From assembly GCA_016169945.1 (NCBI GenBank), contig JADLSH010000279.1, positions 3,100,001 to 3,164,000 of the forward strand: a stretch of DNA of 64,000 bases, in the 5' to 3' direction. This document shows, one piece after another, positions 12,396-22,300 of this stretch. Position numbers and translations under genes: made by a program. The notes beneath the pieces were generated by a model, which saw only the letters and a program-made list of their open reading frames with translations, was not told the DNA's origin and did not search any database. Positions within the stretch are counted from its first letter, which is position 1; every line of letters begins with the position of its first letter. This stretch comes from Trachythela sp. YZ-2020. Its lineage: Eukaryota > Cnidaria > Anthozoa > Malacalcyonacea > Clavulariidae.

Positions 12396-12780
12396 AGAGA
12401 CCTTACGATGTAGGACGGCAACGTGACGACGACGGCTATAAATACAATGAAATTCATATTATTTTAGAAAAAAAATGAATAATGAAAATCCCACTGGAGC
12501 TTTAGACGTCATCGTCGCCCTGTTTACAACGGCAAACCACAGATTTCTACGTCCTGTGTACAACGCCTGCATTTCAAGCCACGAGAAGCGGTACTTGCCA
12601 AATTGGTTTAGGTCCGAAGTAGAAATCTTCTCAAATATATAGCCCCTATTTTTTACTGCTCAAACTGTATTAAATTCATACAATTGATAATACAGGACAA
12701 ATTTTCTTTACAATCATTTATTTGAAGGAGTTTGTTTTGGCCGTCGTCGTCTCGTTGCCGTCCTACATCGTAAGGTCTCT
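12396..12780. mobile_element. MITE with about 41-bp terminal inverted repeats
   Basis: AGAGACCTTACGATGTAGGA at 12396 is repeated inverted up to 12780, and the matching arms continue through GACGACGACGGC. Copy 2 (about 33126-33135) shows TAAGATAATGCTAATCCC without the insert. No ORF inside. Superfamily not determined. Confidence 0.7.
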
Positions 12781-14041
12781 ATTGCTAATCCCACGAGGCG
12801 ATTTATAATACATTTCACCTTATAAAATATCTCATTCCATTATACATACTCTTCGCGTTTGGGTAATTGGGTTGTACATTTGACTATTGCACACAATTTC
12901 CTGTCTTATATCGTAGGAATACGTGCGATACAATTGGGGGCGTCCGCCGCTATAGGGCCTGTTTATATGATATACTAATTATACCCATTATGCCGACACG
13001 TCTCGGCTCGTGTTCATCCGACCAGCTTCTCAAATTCAAAAATTCAAAAAAATTCAGAAATTCAAATGTAATTACACTTTAAAATCGAACCTCTTCCGAC
13101 GCATACCTCTCTAATACGGCCAATTTCTTATGTCCCAACGTACATACTGCATAATTGTCGGCCACACAACTCATGTTTTATTTTTGTTGCTTTGTGCGAT
13201 GGATAGTTTTCAGCCTGAACAGGCCTGAATTTCAGCCATATAGCTTAGCTATCATAGCTGCATGAGAATGTAATCCGGCCCAAGTTTTTCTAAAAACCAG
13301 GCTGAAATTTCAGCCTCGGCTTAAATGATAAAATTTGGCAAACAGCTATTCCGCATATAACTCAAACTGGGCTGAAATTTTCGTATTAGTATTGAGATAT
13401 AATGTCATTTATATATAGTATTCATTCTGGATTGAAACTCGTTTAAATCTTTCATTTAACTTCCGAACGAGCTGCTAAATAAAGTCTTTAACGGAATGAA
13501 AAGCGGTCTTGAAGACGGTAAAATATATCAACCTTTCGAGTTGTCAAAATGTTGTTAAAATGTTGTCAAGTAGTTCATATAGAGTGGATACAATACCAAT
13601 ATAAATAAAGACTGGGAATGACAAGATTTCTCCCGGTAATAATGCGATGTTTTGTCTCCCTCATGAATAAAAAAAGAAAATTGACTGTGTAGACATTGAA
13701 TGTACGTGTCGGTACCGACATCCTCAACAACGCAAGGTAACATGTTAATTTGATATTTTCCCTTACACTTGAGATCTAAGGGCCTTTTTATATGATCCCG
13801 GCTAGGCGGGACGTTTCTCGTGGGCGAAATCGATTGTTTTCATCCAAAAATACTAATGATGCACAAAACACCATTTGTGACCTAACTATACAAATTGTCT
13901 TTCTCCAAAATTTTCCTTTGGCTTTGCGGTTTTAACAGTCACAGAACAAATCTATCCATTCTCAAAACTCAAATTATACCGGAGCATGTGGAATATTTAA
14001 CAATTATTCGCAACCAATCAGCATTGAGAATTTTCAATAAT
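12781..14041. other. Duplicated intergenic DNA
   Basis: Corresponds to about 33130-35330 of copy 2, which holds an extra segment near 34135-35105. No gene recognised; only short ORFs. Confidence 0.5.
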
Positions 14042-14164
14042 CACCTAAGTAGTAGGGGAAGAGGGGTTCTAAGACCGGCGGAGCAGGCGGAGCAAGGCGC
14101 TCCGCCCATGACGTCATCATTTCTTAAGTATTTTAATTTATTCAGGCTCATGTTAATTTATTTA

Positions 14165-14465
14165 AGCTTACTACAGTGCTAATGGCTTTTCTTAACATTT
14201 TTGAACCGCTGCCGTTTGTTTATCTACAGTTTTTTAGTTTAACAGGAATGTTGTAGCGCTCGGTATATATTCACTTAAGTTTAACGGAATGCTTGTGGGA
14301 CGTAGGTAATGACATATACGCATGCGCATTAACACAATTTGTAAAAATGTAGAGGGTTATTTTCATTTCATTCTGAGATCAATTTATTTCAGCTTACTAC
14401 AGTGCTAATGGCTTTTCTTGTCATTTTTGAACCGCTGCCGTTTGTTTATCTACAGTTTTTAGTTT
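14165..14465. repeat. Direct repeat inside the Polinton-like element
   Basis: A segment of about 75 bp containing GAACCGCTGCCGTTTGTTTA occurs at about 14165-14240 and again at 14392-14465. It is AT-rich apart from this block and non-coding. Confidence 0.6.
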
Positions 14466-14480
14466 ATTTCTGGCTACTTT

Positions 14481-14663
14481 AAAAGTTTCGCACGAGGCTG
14501 TACGGAATGTTTGTTGTCGAGAAATAAATAACAGCAGAGAGTTTTTGTTTTGATTTTATTTAAAATTACACACAACAATTTAAATGTTTCTTCTAATAAC
14601 GTTTTATAGTTTTGGCTTTATTGTTCGATAGCCATGGTTTCTTTAGCAAAGTCTCGGACCGTA
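14481..14663. repeat. Internal inverted repeat, left arm
   Basis: Near-identical reverse complement of 17026-17200, with small indels. The arm contains, in inverse orientation, a copy of the last codons and stop of the ATPase gene and its AATAAA signal region. It lies just downstream of the stop codon of the minus-strand zinc-finger gene, so both genes end in the same 3' sequence. Confidence 0.85.
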
Positions 14664-14682
14664 TTAGACCGTTTGACCGAGT

Positions 14683-15255
14683 TTAATCATCGCTTTCTAC
14701 GTCATCTTCCTCATCAAAATCGTAATCCTTTAAAAGCCTTCTTATAAGAAACTTTCTCTTATCAACAGCTGCTTCCAAAGCTTCTTCTGGATCAAAGTCA
14801 TCGTTTTCGACAAGTGCTTCCTTTGTCTGCATTATTTTCTTATGTACGGGATCTTTCTTTAGTTGTTTCATCCACAGGAGACGTTGCATATAAATATTTT
14901 CAAGTTCCTTTTGGAGTTCAGGCAGAATATTAGAGTATGCTTGATCTCTAGCAGATTGCTCATCAAAACCGCTGTTTATAAGGCTCTCTTTCATTTCCTC
15001 AATAGCTGTATTACTTCTTTGCTTTGCTTCTTCTATCATTGGCATCCAAGGATCCATTTCTTCTGCTTCTTCAGTTTCTGACTCATTATCAGACCCATGA
15101 GTTGAAGTTGTCGAAACATCGTCTTCGGAATCCATTATCTGACTTTCTGTTTCTGACATATCTCTCTCTTGTTCGCGTAGTGGACAGTATTCCTTTTCGT
15201 GTCTGCGTAGATTATAACCACGGCTAAATTGTTTTCCGCAAAATTTGCAGCTCAT
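14683..15255 (-). CDS. Zinc-finger/acidic protein of the Polinton-like element
   Basis: 190 aa. A single finger at the N-terminus has C3, C6, H19 and C24 (a C2HC variant of the classical finger). A strongly acidic, Ser-rich stretch follows (about residues 33-70), then a helical charged middle with an LQKELENIYMQRLLWMKQ segment, and an acidic tail EEDDVESDD. I do not recognise a named family. The ORF is intact and diverges from the ATPase gene 500 bp away, implying a shared control region. A DNA-binding or packaging-accessory role is only a guess from the finger and the neighbour. The start is chosen because the finger begins at residue 3. Confidence 0.7.
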   Translation of the reverse strand: MSCKFCGKQFSRGYNLRRHEKEYCPLREQERDMSETESQIMDSEDDVSTTSTHGSDNESETEEAEEMDPWMPMIEEAKQRSNTAIEEMKESLINSGFDEQSARDQAYSNILPELQKELENIYMQRLLWMKQLKKDPVHKKIMQTKEALVENDDFDPEEALEAAVDKRKFLIRRLLKDYDFDEEDDVESDD

Positions 15256-15760
15256 TCCGTTACCACTAACTGTCTAGAAATGACATTCTTTTCAGCAGCA
15301 CGGCACTTTTATGAGCAGATGCTTCCTTGCGCTCATAGGTGAACCCCCAGGGGACCCCTACAGAACCCCCCAGGGAACCCCGAGGGAACCCCCAGTGAAC
15401 CCCGAGAGAACCCCTACAGAACCCCGAGAGAACCCCTACAGAACCCCGAGAGAACCGCGGGGGGAGATTTAATGATCTTTAAAGCATGCCCACAAACCTA
15501 TTGTGAGAGCTCCACAGAAGCTCCACAGAAGTTTTACAGAAGCTTCACAGAAGCTTTACAGAAGCTTTACAGAAGTTTTACAGAAGCTTCACAGAAGCTT
15601 CACAGAAGCTTTACAGAAACTCCACAGAAGCTCCACAGAAGCTTTAGAGAATTTCCAGACAACTGCTACAAAATCCCACCAAACCCTTCCTCAAAGCAAC
15701 GATATATATATATATAGAACCGTGTTTCTATGTAAACTTGAATCATTTGCCACAGCAGTC
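15256..15760. promoter_or_regulatory. Divergent intergenic region with two short tandem-repeat arrays
   Basis: Between the two divergent genes lie an array of ACCCCGAGAGAACCCCTACAG-type units in 20-bp register (about 15340-15460) and an array of 11-12-bp units based on CAGAAGCTTYA (about 15510-15650). A TATATATATATATAG run follows at about 15702-15718, 45 bp before the ATPase start. Its position suggests a bidirectional control region; that is an inference. Confidence 0.45.
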
Positions 15761-17071
15761 ATGCAGAGACGATTTCGCCGGACCTGTCCGCTTTGCGGTC
15801 GGCCTAATTTGAAGAATATCAGTACACATCTTTTGCAAGTTCACGGCTTATCTTCCGAGAAGAGAAAACCTTATCTTAAGCAAGCCCGGGTGTCGTCATG
15901 GCAGCCCTACATCGACAAATCTCCGCATCATTATATGAACATCGACAAGTCTTCTCGTCCGTATATGAACATCGATAGGCCTACAGCAGACGAAAGGCGA
16001 TCTCCTCGAATTATACAGCCAGCAAAGAAACCAAAAGCTACAACCTCATCTTTAACCACCAAACCCTATCCGGATTTCAACCTCCGCCATAAATTCTCAC
16101 TTTTGGTTGTGGGTCCGAGTCAAAGTGGAAAAACATATTTTGTTCAACAAATTTTGGAGCAAAATCGTATCGTCTACGAAGAGCAAAAAGGTATTCGCAT
16201 TTTTTGGTACTACAATCAGTGGCAAGAATGTTATGACGTCTTGAAAAAGTCTCTCGGAAAAAGCATACGGTTTGAGAGAAGTGTGCCCGAACTGTCTGAG
16301 AACATGAGCGAGATTGATACGCGGTACAACAACATCATCATCCTGGACGATTTGATGGCTGAAGCGACAGACAGTCCTGTGGTATCTCGATTGTTTACCC
16401 AAGGCCGCCATCGAAACGCGAGCGTTATCTTATTGCTGCAGAACATGTTTCCTAAGGGGAAATATAATACGGATATTAGCCGAAATGCTCAATATCTGGC
16501 TCTCTTCCGAAGTCCAAGCGATAGGAAACAAATTGGTATTGTTGGAGAACGCATGTTTGATAAGAACAGAATCCATTTTATGAACGCTTATTACAAAGAG
16601 ACCGAAAAATCGTTTGGACACTTATTGGTGGATAACAAGCCTGACACACCAACCGATAAGCAAGTTCTTGGAGACCTATTTGGCGACTGCCATGTTTATC
16701 CCTTCACCACCCAAACTAAAGTGACTACACCCACACCGGTCTCTGGCGTCGAAACCAAGCCTGGAAGAAAACAACCTAAACATCATCGGTGTATTACCTG
16801 GTCGGATGCAACTATCCCCGAGTGGCTAAAATACACCGACAAAGCCGATCACGTTCGTGTCATTCCCAAAGGATATGCTATCATAGAGATGTATAAATCG
16901 TCGCGCAATAGTGTTTATCCTAGCCGTCCGGGTGTCTACAGCAACGGCGAACATTATTGGCCTGTCAAAATAAGGCACCAATCTATCGGCCATATAAAAT
17001 GGGTGAATCTACACGAAGACGAGTCTACGGTCCGAGACTTTGCTAAAGAAACCATGGCTATCGAACAATAA
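15761..17071 (+). CDS. A32-type DNA-packaging ATPase with N-terminal C2H2 finger
   Basis: 436 aa from the ATG at 15761. The frame is open further upstream to 15503, but that part only translates an 11-12-bp tandem repeat. A C2H2-type finger (C9, C12, H23, H28) is followed by a basic linker. The FtsK/HerA-type ATPase core has Walker A GPSQSGKT at 118-125, Walker B IIILDD at 192-197 and a sensor-like LLLQN at 224-228. Packaging ATPases of this type pump genomes into capsids in Polintons, adintoviruses and large DNA viruses. The C-terminal third (after about residue 300) is basic and not recognised. The ORF has no stop or frameshift, so it has been conserved or arrived recently. It is host-integrated virus-like DNA; no other virion genes are present. 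Confidence 0.82.
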   Translation: MQRRFRRTCPLCGRPNLKNISTHLLQVHGLSSEKRKPYLKQARVSSWQPYIDKSPHHYMNIDKSSRPYMNIDRPTADERRSPRIIQPAKKPKATTSSLTTKPYPDFNLRHKFSLLVVGPSQSGKTYFVQQILEQNRIVYEEQKGIRIFWYYNQWQECYDVLKKSLGKSIRFERSVPELSENMSEIDTRYNNIIILDDLMAEATDSPVVSRLFTQGRHRNASVILLLQNMFPKGKYNTDISRNAQYLALFRSPSDRKQIGIVGERMFDKNRIHFMNAYYKETEKSFGHLLVDNKPDTPTDKQVLGDLFGDCHVYPFTTQTKVTTPTPVSGVETKPGRKQPKHHRCITWSDATIPEWLKYTDKADHVRVIPKGYAIIEMYKSSRNSVYPSRPGVYSNGEHYWPVKIRHQSIGHIKWVNLHEDESTVRDFAKETMAIEQ

Positions 17072-17200
17072 AGCCAAAACTTATTAAGAGAAACATTTAA
17101 ATTGTTGTGTGTAATTTAAATAAAATCAAAACACAAAACTCTCTGCTGTTATTTATTTCTCGACAACAAACATTCCGTACAGCGTCGTGCGAAACTTTTT
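17026..17200. repeat. Internal inverted repeat, right arm
   Basis: Pairs with 14481-14663. It includes the final codons of the ATPase ORF (stop at 17071) and the following AT-rich 3' region with an AATAAA-type signal. Confidence 0.85.
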
Positions 17201-17209
17201 CACACCTCT

Positions 17210-17465
17210 TACTAGGGTTGCGTCACCTAGGGTTACGTTACCTAATGTTATTATCTACATCCCCTTTTAAACAAACCTAAACGTTACGCAACGCTTTATG
17301 TTACGCAACGCTTTAAGTTACGCAACGCTATTAGTATTTAAACGTTACGCAACGTTTTATGTTACGCAGCGCTATTAATATTTAAACGTTACGCAACGTT
17401 TTATGTTACGCAACGCTTTATGTTACGCGACGCTTTATGTTACGCAACGCTTTACGTTACGTCAC
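17210..17465. repeat. ACGTTACGCAACGCTTTATG tandem repeat
   Basis: CpG-rich repeat of about 18-20 bp built on GTTACGCAACGCTTTAT, with imperfect units, inside the right end of the Polinton-like element. It stands out against the AT-rich surroundings. Confidence 0.75.
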
Positions 17466-17893
17466 CTCATTATTATTCTTACTTCCAGGCGTATGAATAC
17501 TAATTACTTCCGTGCGCACGCGACGCCATTTTGAATACTAATTATACGCTATATAGGCATGTTAAGCTACTCACCTATGTAATTTTACTAAAATCAACCA
17601 ACATTTAACTGAATATTATAACAAGACAAAGTCATTGGAATTTACTGAATATTTGATGCACTGCAAACTGTGGAATATAACCACGAAATATATCCTTTTA
17701 TCGGCAAGCAGAGATAAAATTCGCATGCCTTAGATATATAGTAACATTTGAAATATAACACAATACATATTTACAAATCATTCCTCATTAGCTATAGAAA
17801 AATTTCCCAAGTGAAATTCATGAAGATATACTTGGACAAATTGTTTTTTCCAGGGGCGTAATTATTTTTAATGCTTGCGTGTGTTAGTAAAAT

Positions 17894-18572
17894 CACAGGA
17901 GGACCAGGCTTAGCCTGCGCCGCCGCCCTCCTTATAACGATAACGAGGAAGGAAGGAACAAGAAGACCAGAAGACAAAGACCACTCATGATATGTATTAT
18001 CAAATATTTAAACTTTTTTTTTTTAAATGCATTTCTTTCGAGATTAATCGATATCCCCTGCAAGAATGATACCGTACAACTCTCAAAACAACGATGCTTT
18101 AATCAAAGAGCTTAAATTCGCTCTAAAATCCGCGAGGGAATGACAAAATTTGGCAAAAATATATCCGCGTGCCAGGTTTGCTGGTAAAAACCGGAAGTCG
18201 TTGAACAACTCAAAATACACTTCAAACCTGATTGGACAACTTTGAAATTTGAAATTTTTGTTGATATTCGTTGTTCAATCAGATATATTTTTGCCAAATT
18301 TTGTCATTCCCTCGCGGATTTTAGAGCGAATTTAAGCTCTTTGATTAAAGCATCGTTGTTTTGAGAGTTGTACGGTATCATTCTTGCAGGGGATATCGAT
18401 TAATCTCGAAAGAAATGCATTTAAAGGCGAAAAATCGAGGATAGTTTCGTGTAACATATGCCAAGTCTGGGCTATTTTGGTCTCAATGTTTCCTTCCTTC
18501 CCTCGTTATAAGGAAGTCACAGGCGGGCGCGGGCAAATAGAGCCTGGGCAAATAGAGCCTGGGCCTCCTGTG
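17894..18572. mobile_element. Long foldback MITE
   Basis: 679 bp, bounded by CACAGGAGG and CCTCCTGTG with 7-bp direct repeats GTAAAAT (17887-17893 and 18573-18579). The inner arms, about 18022-18165 and 18280-18425, are near-perfect inverted copies that could form a hairpin of over 140 bp around a 115-bp loop. The element is absent from copy 2. No coding content. Confidence 0.75.
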
Positions 18573-18653
18573 GTAAAATCGATTACGTTGTGACAAAATT
18601 GGTGATAAATTGCGTCAATGTATTGATTATATCAATGTATCAATTTTAACGAT

Positions 18654-19208
18654 CAGGGCTTCGGAACTAAGGCAGCAGGGACAAACAAGTAAGTATCTTT
18701 ATGAAATGCAAAGTAACAACGATGTTGTTTGGAGCAACAAAGGGATCTGAGGATAGCGGGAGGGGGGGGAGGGGGAGGGGGTGGAGATTGGCCCCCTGCG
18801 ACTTTATATGTTAAAAAACGCCCTGCGACTTTATATGTTAAAAAACGCCCTGCGCTATTTGACCAACTTTCCAACTTTCGGTTGGTGTTTTACCATTAAT
18901 AAGCAACTACATATCATCTACACGTCTTCATTTTGGTACACAAAATTGGCAGGACCTTCGTGGAGGAGCTACCCCGCCGACCACAGAGTATGCAATGGCG
19001 CGAGAGATTTTTCACGAATTATGAACTGCGATCTACCCTTTCAATGCTAAATGACTTGAATATGAAGATGGCTGTTGACCAAAAATTACTGAAATTAGTA
19101 TTTTATGACCATACGATGATTCTGAACGGTGCACTTGAGTATTTTTAGCGCACCCGGACTTACACATTTTGTGTTTTTGCGCACCCAAGATCTTATCCGA
19201 CGCCCCTG
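18654..19208. mobile_element. Non-autonomous element with CAGGG...CCCTG ends
   Basis: The left end CAGGGCTTCGGAA and right end TCCGACGCCCCTG are imperfect inverted repeats. Inside is a tandem duplication of a 29-bp unit with GCGACTTTATATGTTAAAAA (18798-18848). In copy 2 only the right part (35870-36269) remains. CAGGG ends suggest a hAT-like element, but no clear target duplication is seen. Confidence 0.45.
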
Positions 19209-19337
19209 ATCACAGAATGACCTAGTACTACTTTGTAATGATTATTTCGATAGCGATGTAACCGTCCTCTCTATATAATGTTTCTATACCCAAAATAAAT
19301 ATATCTTTAAATTATTGTGTACCTATACTTCATGCAA

Positions 19338-22300
19338 TCAACACTGAACATTATTCACAGGAGGTAAAACCGATTCGCAAGATTGATACGGGGGAGATGT
19401 CGTTTCCCACGGAGTTTCTTGGGTTGCCTGTACTTCACTCTTACGTAAGCACAAGCGTGCCACGTGATTTTCACGTTTGATTTTCACCTCCAGTGATTTC
19501 GGAACATCCGGGACTAGCCACGCGAGCAGATCTTTGACAAAAAATACGATATATTGGAAAAAGATGACGAAGAGCAATCGAGCTAGGGTGACATGGAGAT
19601 ACTGTTTACTGAAGTCGTACGAAGGAGACGGTTCAATATATTCTTTGAATCTAAAATGAGAGAAAGTTGTAGTCAAATTTGTTTTATGACAGAATTGTCA
19701 ACCAACATGAAATGCTAAAATAGCAGAATTCTTATCCAGTTTTCAATTATTAACCAGTAAACTAAATTTTGTTTATAATTACATTGTTTTAGCAGCCTTT
19801 GAAAATAATGCCGACATCAGCAGTAGTATTTTTCAAAACTCCATACCACGAGAAAGTATTGTATCACGACTCAAATTTTGTGGTGACCACTCGTCTATAC
19901 GGAACTGGTAAAACAGCCAGCCAGCATTGTAGCTTTAATTTGAGAATTTTGTGCCGTCAAGTGAAACCCACTTATTGAAGTTTCTTTCATCAAAGTGTGC
20001 TTCGATCCACATTGCCGTCGTTTCCATTTGAGGATGAAAAGTCGCGGATAAGTCTATTCTCAGGTGAAACTTCAATGCTGGTTAAGAGTATTTGACTGGT
20101 TTTAATATGATCAGATGATAATGTTCAAGCAGCCGGATTTGCTCAGCTCATAGACCATTTGCAGAATTACAGGAGCGTAGGATTATACACGCATAGCCTC
20201 AACTTCACTCTTTTGAAAACAGACAGAAACTTCAAACAACGCGTAACACTGAATAAAATTCTAAAGAATTCAAAACAGGCTCGATTTGTCCATATTGAGT
20301 TACCATACTTACTGATGACAAACAAACAAACAAACAAACAAACAAACAAACAAACAAACAAACAAACAAACAAAACAAAAATAAACAGACAAACAAACAA
20401 ATAAACAGACAAAAATACAAACAAACACACAAACAAACAGACAAACAAACAAATACACAAATAAACAATCCGACAAACAACGAATAGACAAACAAACAAG
20501 CGAACAAAGAAACAAAACAGACAGACAAAAAGAGCCAAACAGACAAACAAAAAAAGGAAAAACAAAATGAAAACATAACCTCAACGTAACATGAAATAAT
20601 ACCTGCAATACGGTAGAGTGTAGTTAAGATGTTTATTTGGATCATCCGGCAAAAAAGCTTGTTCTAAGTCACTGACGTTGATATACGCCAGTGTATTGTT
20701 GACGTATCCTTTTAACGTTCGGTCAGGACTGTAGCCATACAAATATACCAATCTGGGGATGAAATAAAATAATTTAGCTGGCAATGTTCGATACTTCTGG
20801 GCAGTTGCCTGCAGAGCTGCAAAACGTGTTCAATCTTCCTCGGGATAGGATTTTGGGTTTTCCCAACCTTCCTAAAAATAATCGCAGTGCGTAAACGTAG
20901 CATTACCACATTTGAACCACGTTTCTACACGTTTTCTACACGTTTTCTACACGTTTTCTACACGTTTTCTACACGTTTTCTACACGTTTTCTACACGTTT
21001 TCTACACGTTTTCTACACGTTTTCTACACGTTTTCTACACGTTTCTACAAGTTGTCATCATTTCTACAAGTTGTCAACTTGCTACAAGGTTGTTGACTCG
21101 ACAGACTTGTTACAAGTTGTTCCAACAACTTGTTATCGTCCTGCTATTCAACAGCTTGTTAACAAGTTGTGAGTGACAACCTTGTAGCAACTTGATAAAA
21201 TGACAACATGCCATAAGCCTGTTGCGAACACATCTTGTTGACAAGATGTGAGATTTCTACGTGTGTACTAGTCACTTTTGGGCTATCACAAAAGTGTGAT
21301 TTCTTTCAAGTTAACAATGGCATCTTTGGTAAATTTTCCCACTGCACAAATGATGACGTATTTACACTTTCTATTATTCAACTCAAACACCTCTCACCTT
21401 GGCACAAGCTCAGTGGTGAAAGCAATCACAAAGGAATTGACAAGCACAGATATTTTGGTCAAAATCTCAAGTATACGAAACCAGATTCCAATATTTTTCA
21501 CTTCTTCCGCAACTGGTCTTCGATAGTTCACGGCAAAGTTAGTGGCGTCTGCCCGGAGTTCAAAGATGTTGTTTATCAGTGCGAACAGAGGAGCCAATGG
21601 GAACGAAGCAACGAACATTGTAACAAAACCAAACTGAATCACTGCAAAAGAAGTGAGAATACACATTAGAGACAATAAAAAGTTCACTGCAAGTCGGTGA
21701 CTATAATAATTTAATAGCTACAATTCTATAACATTTTCAAAAATCTAATTTACCATCTATCTGACCTAAATTTTCAATGCACAACGGCATTGAATACGGT
21801 AAAATAGCCACGTACCAAAGTAGCCAGTGGCTATAATAACGAAGTAAACAGTTTGTGTGGCGGGGTATTCTAAATGTTATTATATCACATTAGGAGAAGA
21901 ATTGGAGTAGAAACATAGGGTCTGTTCATATGATCACGCTTACCGAGACGTCTCGCCTACCTATGATCTCGCCTCCTAGTAATTCTACTATCATTACATA
22001 CCAAATACGGCGGTTGACTGTTGTGTAAAACTACCTGAAAAATACAATGAGAACTTCGACGTTTCGAGCGAAGGCCCTTCCTACTAACTTCCAGACGAAG
22101 GGTCTTCGCTCGAAACGTCGAAGTTCTCTTGTATTTTTCAGGTAGTTTTACACAACAGTCAACCGCCGTATTTGGCACCGCACGTTCGAGATAATTACAT
22201 ACCAACGCTTTTTATTGCAAAAAGAATCATGAAAAACAACAAAATCATGAAAAACAACAAAATCGTTAAAATATTTGTGTTGCGTGCATGAAATGTACAT

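Larger units (their letters stand above)
14048..17571. mobile_element. Polinton/Maverick-like mini-element (3.5 kb)
   Basis: The insert begins AGTAG and ends CTACT and is flanked by 6-bp direct repeats CACCTA (14042-14047 and 17572-17577). Copy 2 has the single, uninterrupted CACCTA at 35328-35333 in identical flanks, a clean empty site. A 6-bp target duplication with AG...CT ends is diagnostic of Polintons/Mavericks. The element carries two divergent genes: a zinc-finger/acidic protein (minus) and an A32-type packaging ATPase (plus). Polymerase, integrase, capsid and protease genes of a full-length Polinton (15-20 kb) are absent. Inside, 14481-14663 and 17026-17200 are near-identical inverted repeats. 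Perfect outer terminal repeats are only 5 bp. Confidence 0.75.

Noticed and set aside
14863..15227. Plus-strand ORFs over the zinc-finger gene
   Set aside because: Shadows of the minus-strand gene, with no recognisable motif.
15503..15760. N-terminal extension of the ATPase ORF
   Set aside because: The 86 codons translate an 11-12-bp tandem repeat. The ATG at 15761 follows a TATA-like run and precedes a zinc finger.
18653..18874. ORF with a polyproline run
   Set aside because: Comes from a G-run microsatellite and a tandem duplication in a MITE.
20167..20645. Cys/Leu/Val-rich minus-strand ORFs that look like membrane proteins (also 37255-37766)
   Set aside because: They are translations of the (CAAA)n microsatellite in intron 5 of the anoctamins.
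20935..21043. Regular short repeats resembling a CRISPR array
   Set aside because: The 11-bp units are contiguous with no spacers, and the host is a eukaryote.
21957..22205. 82-codon minus-strand ORF and similar ones near 22764 and 39276
   Set aside because: They translate the Penelope-associated inverted repeats.
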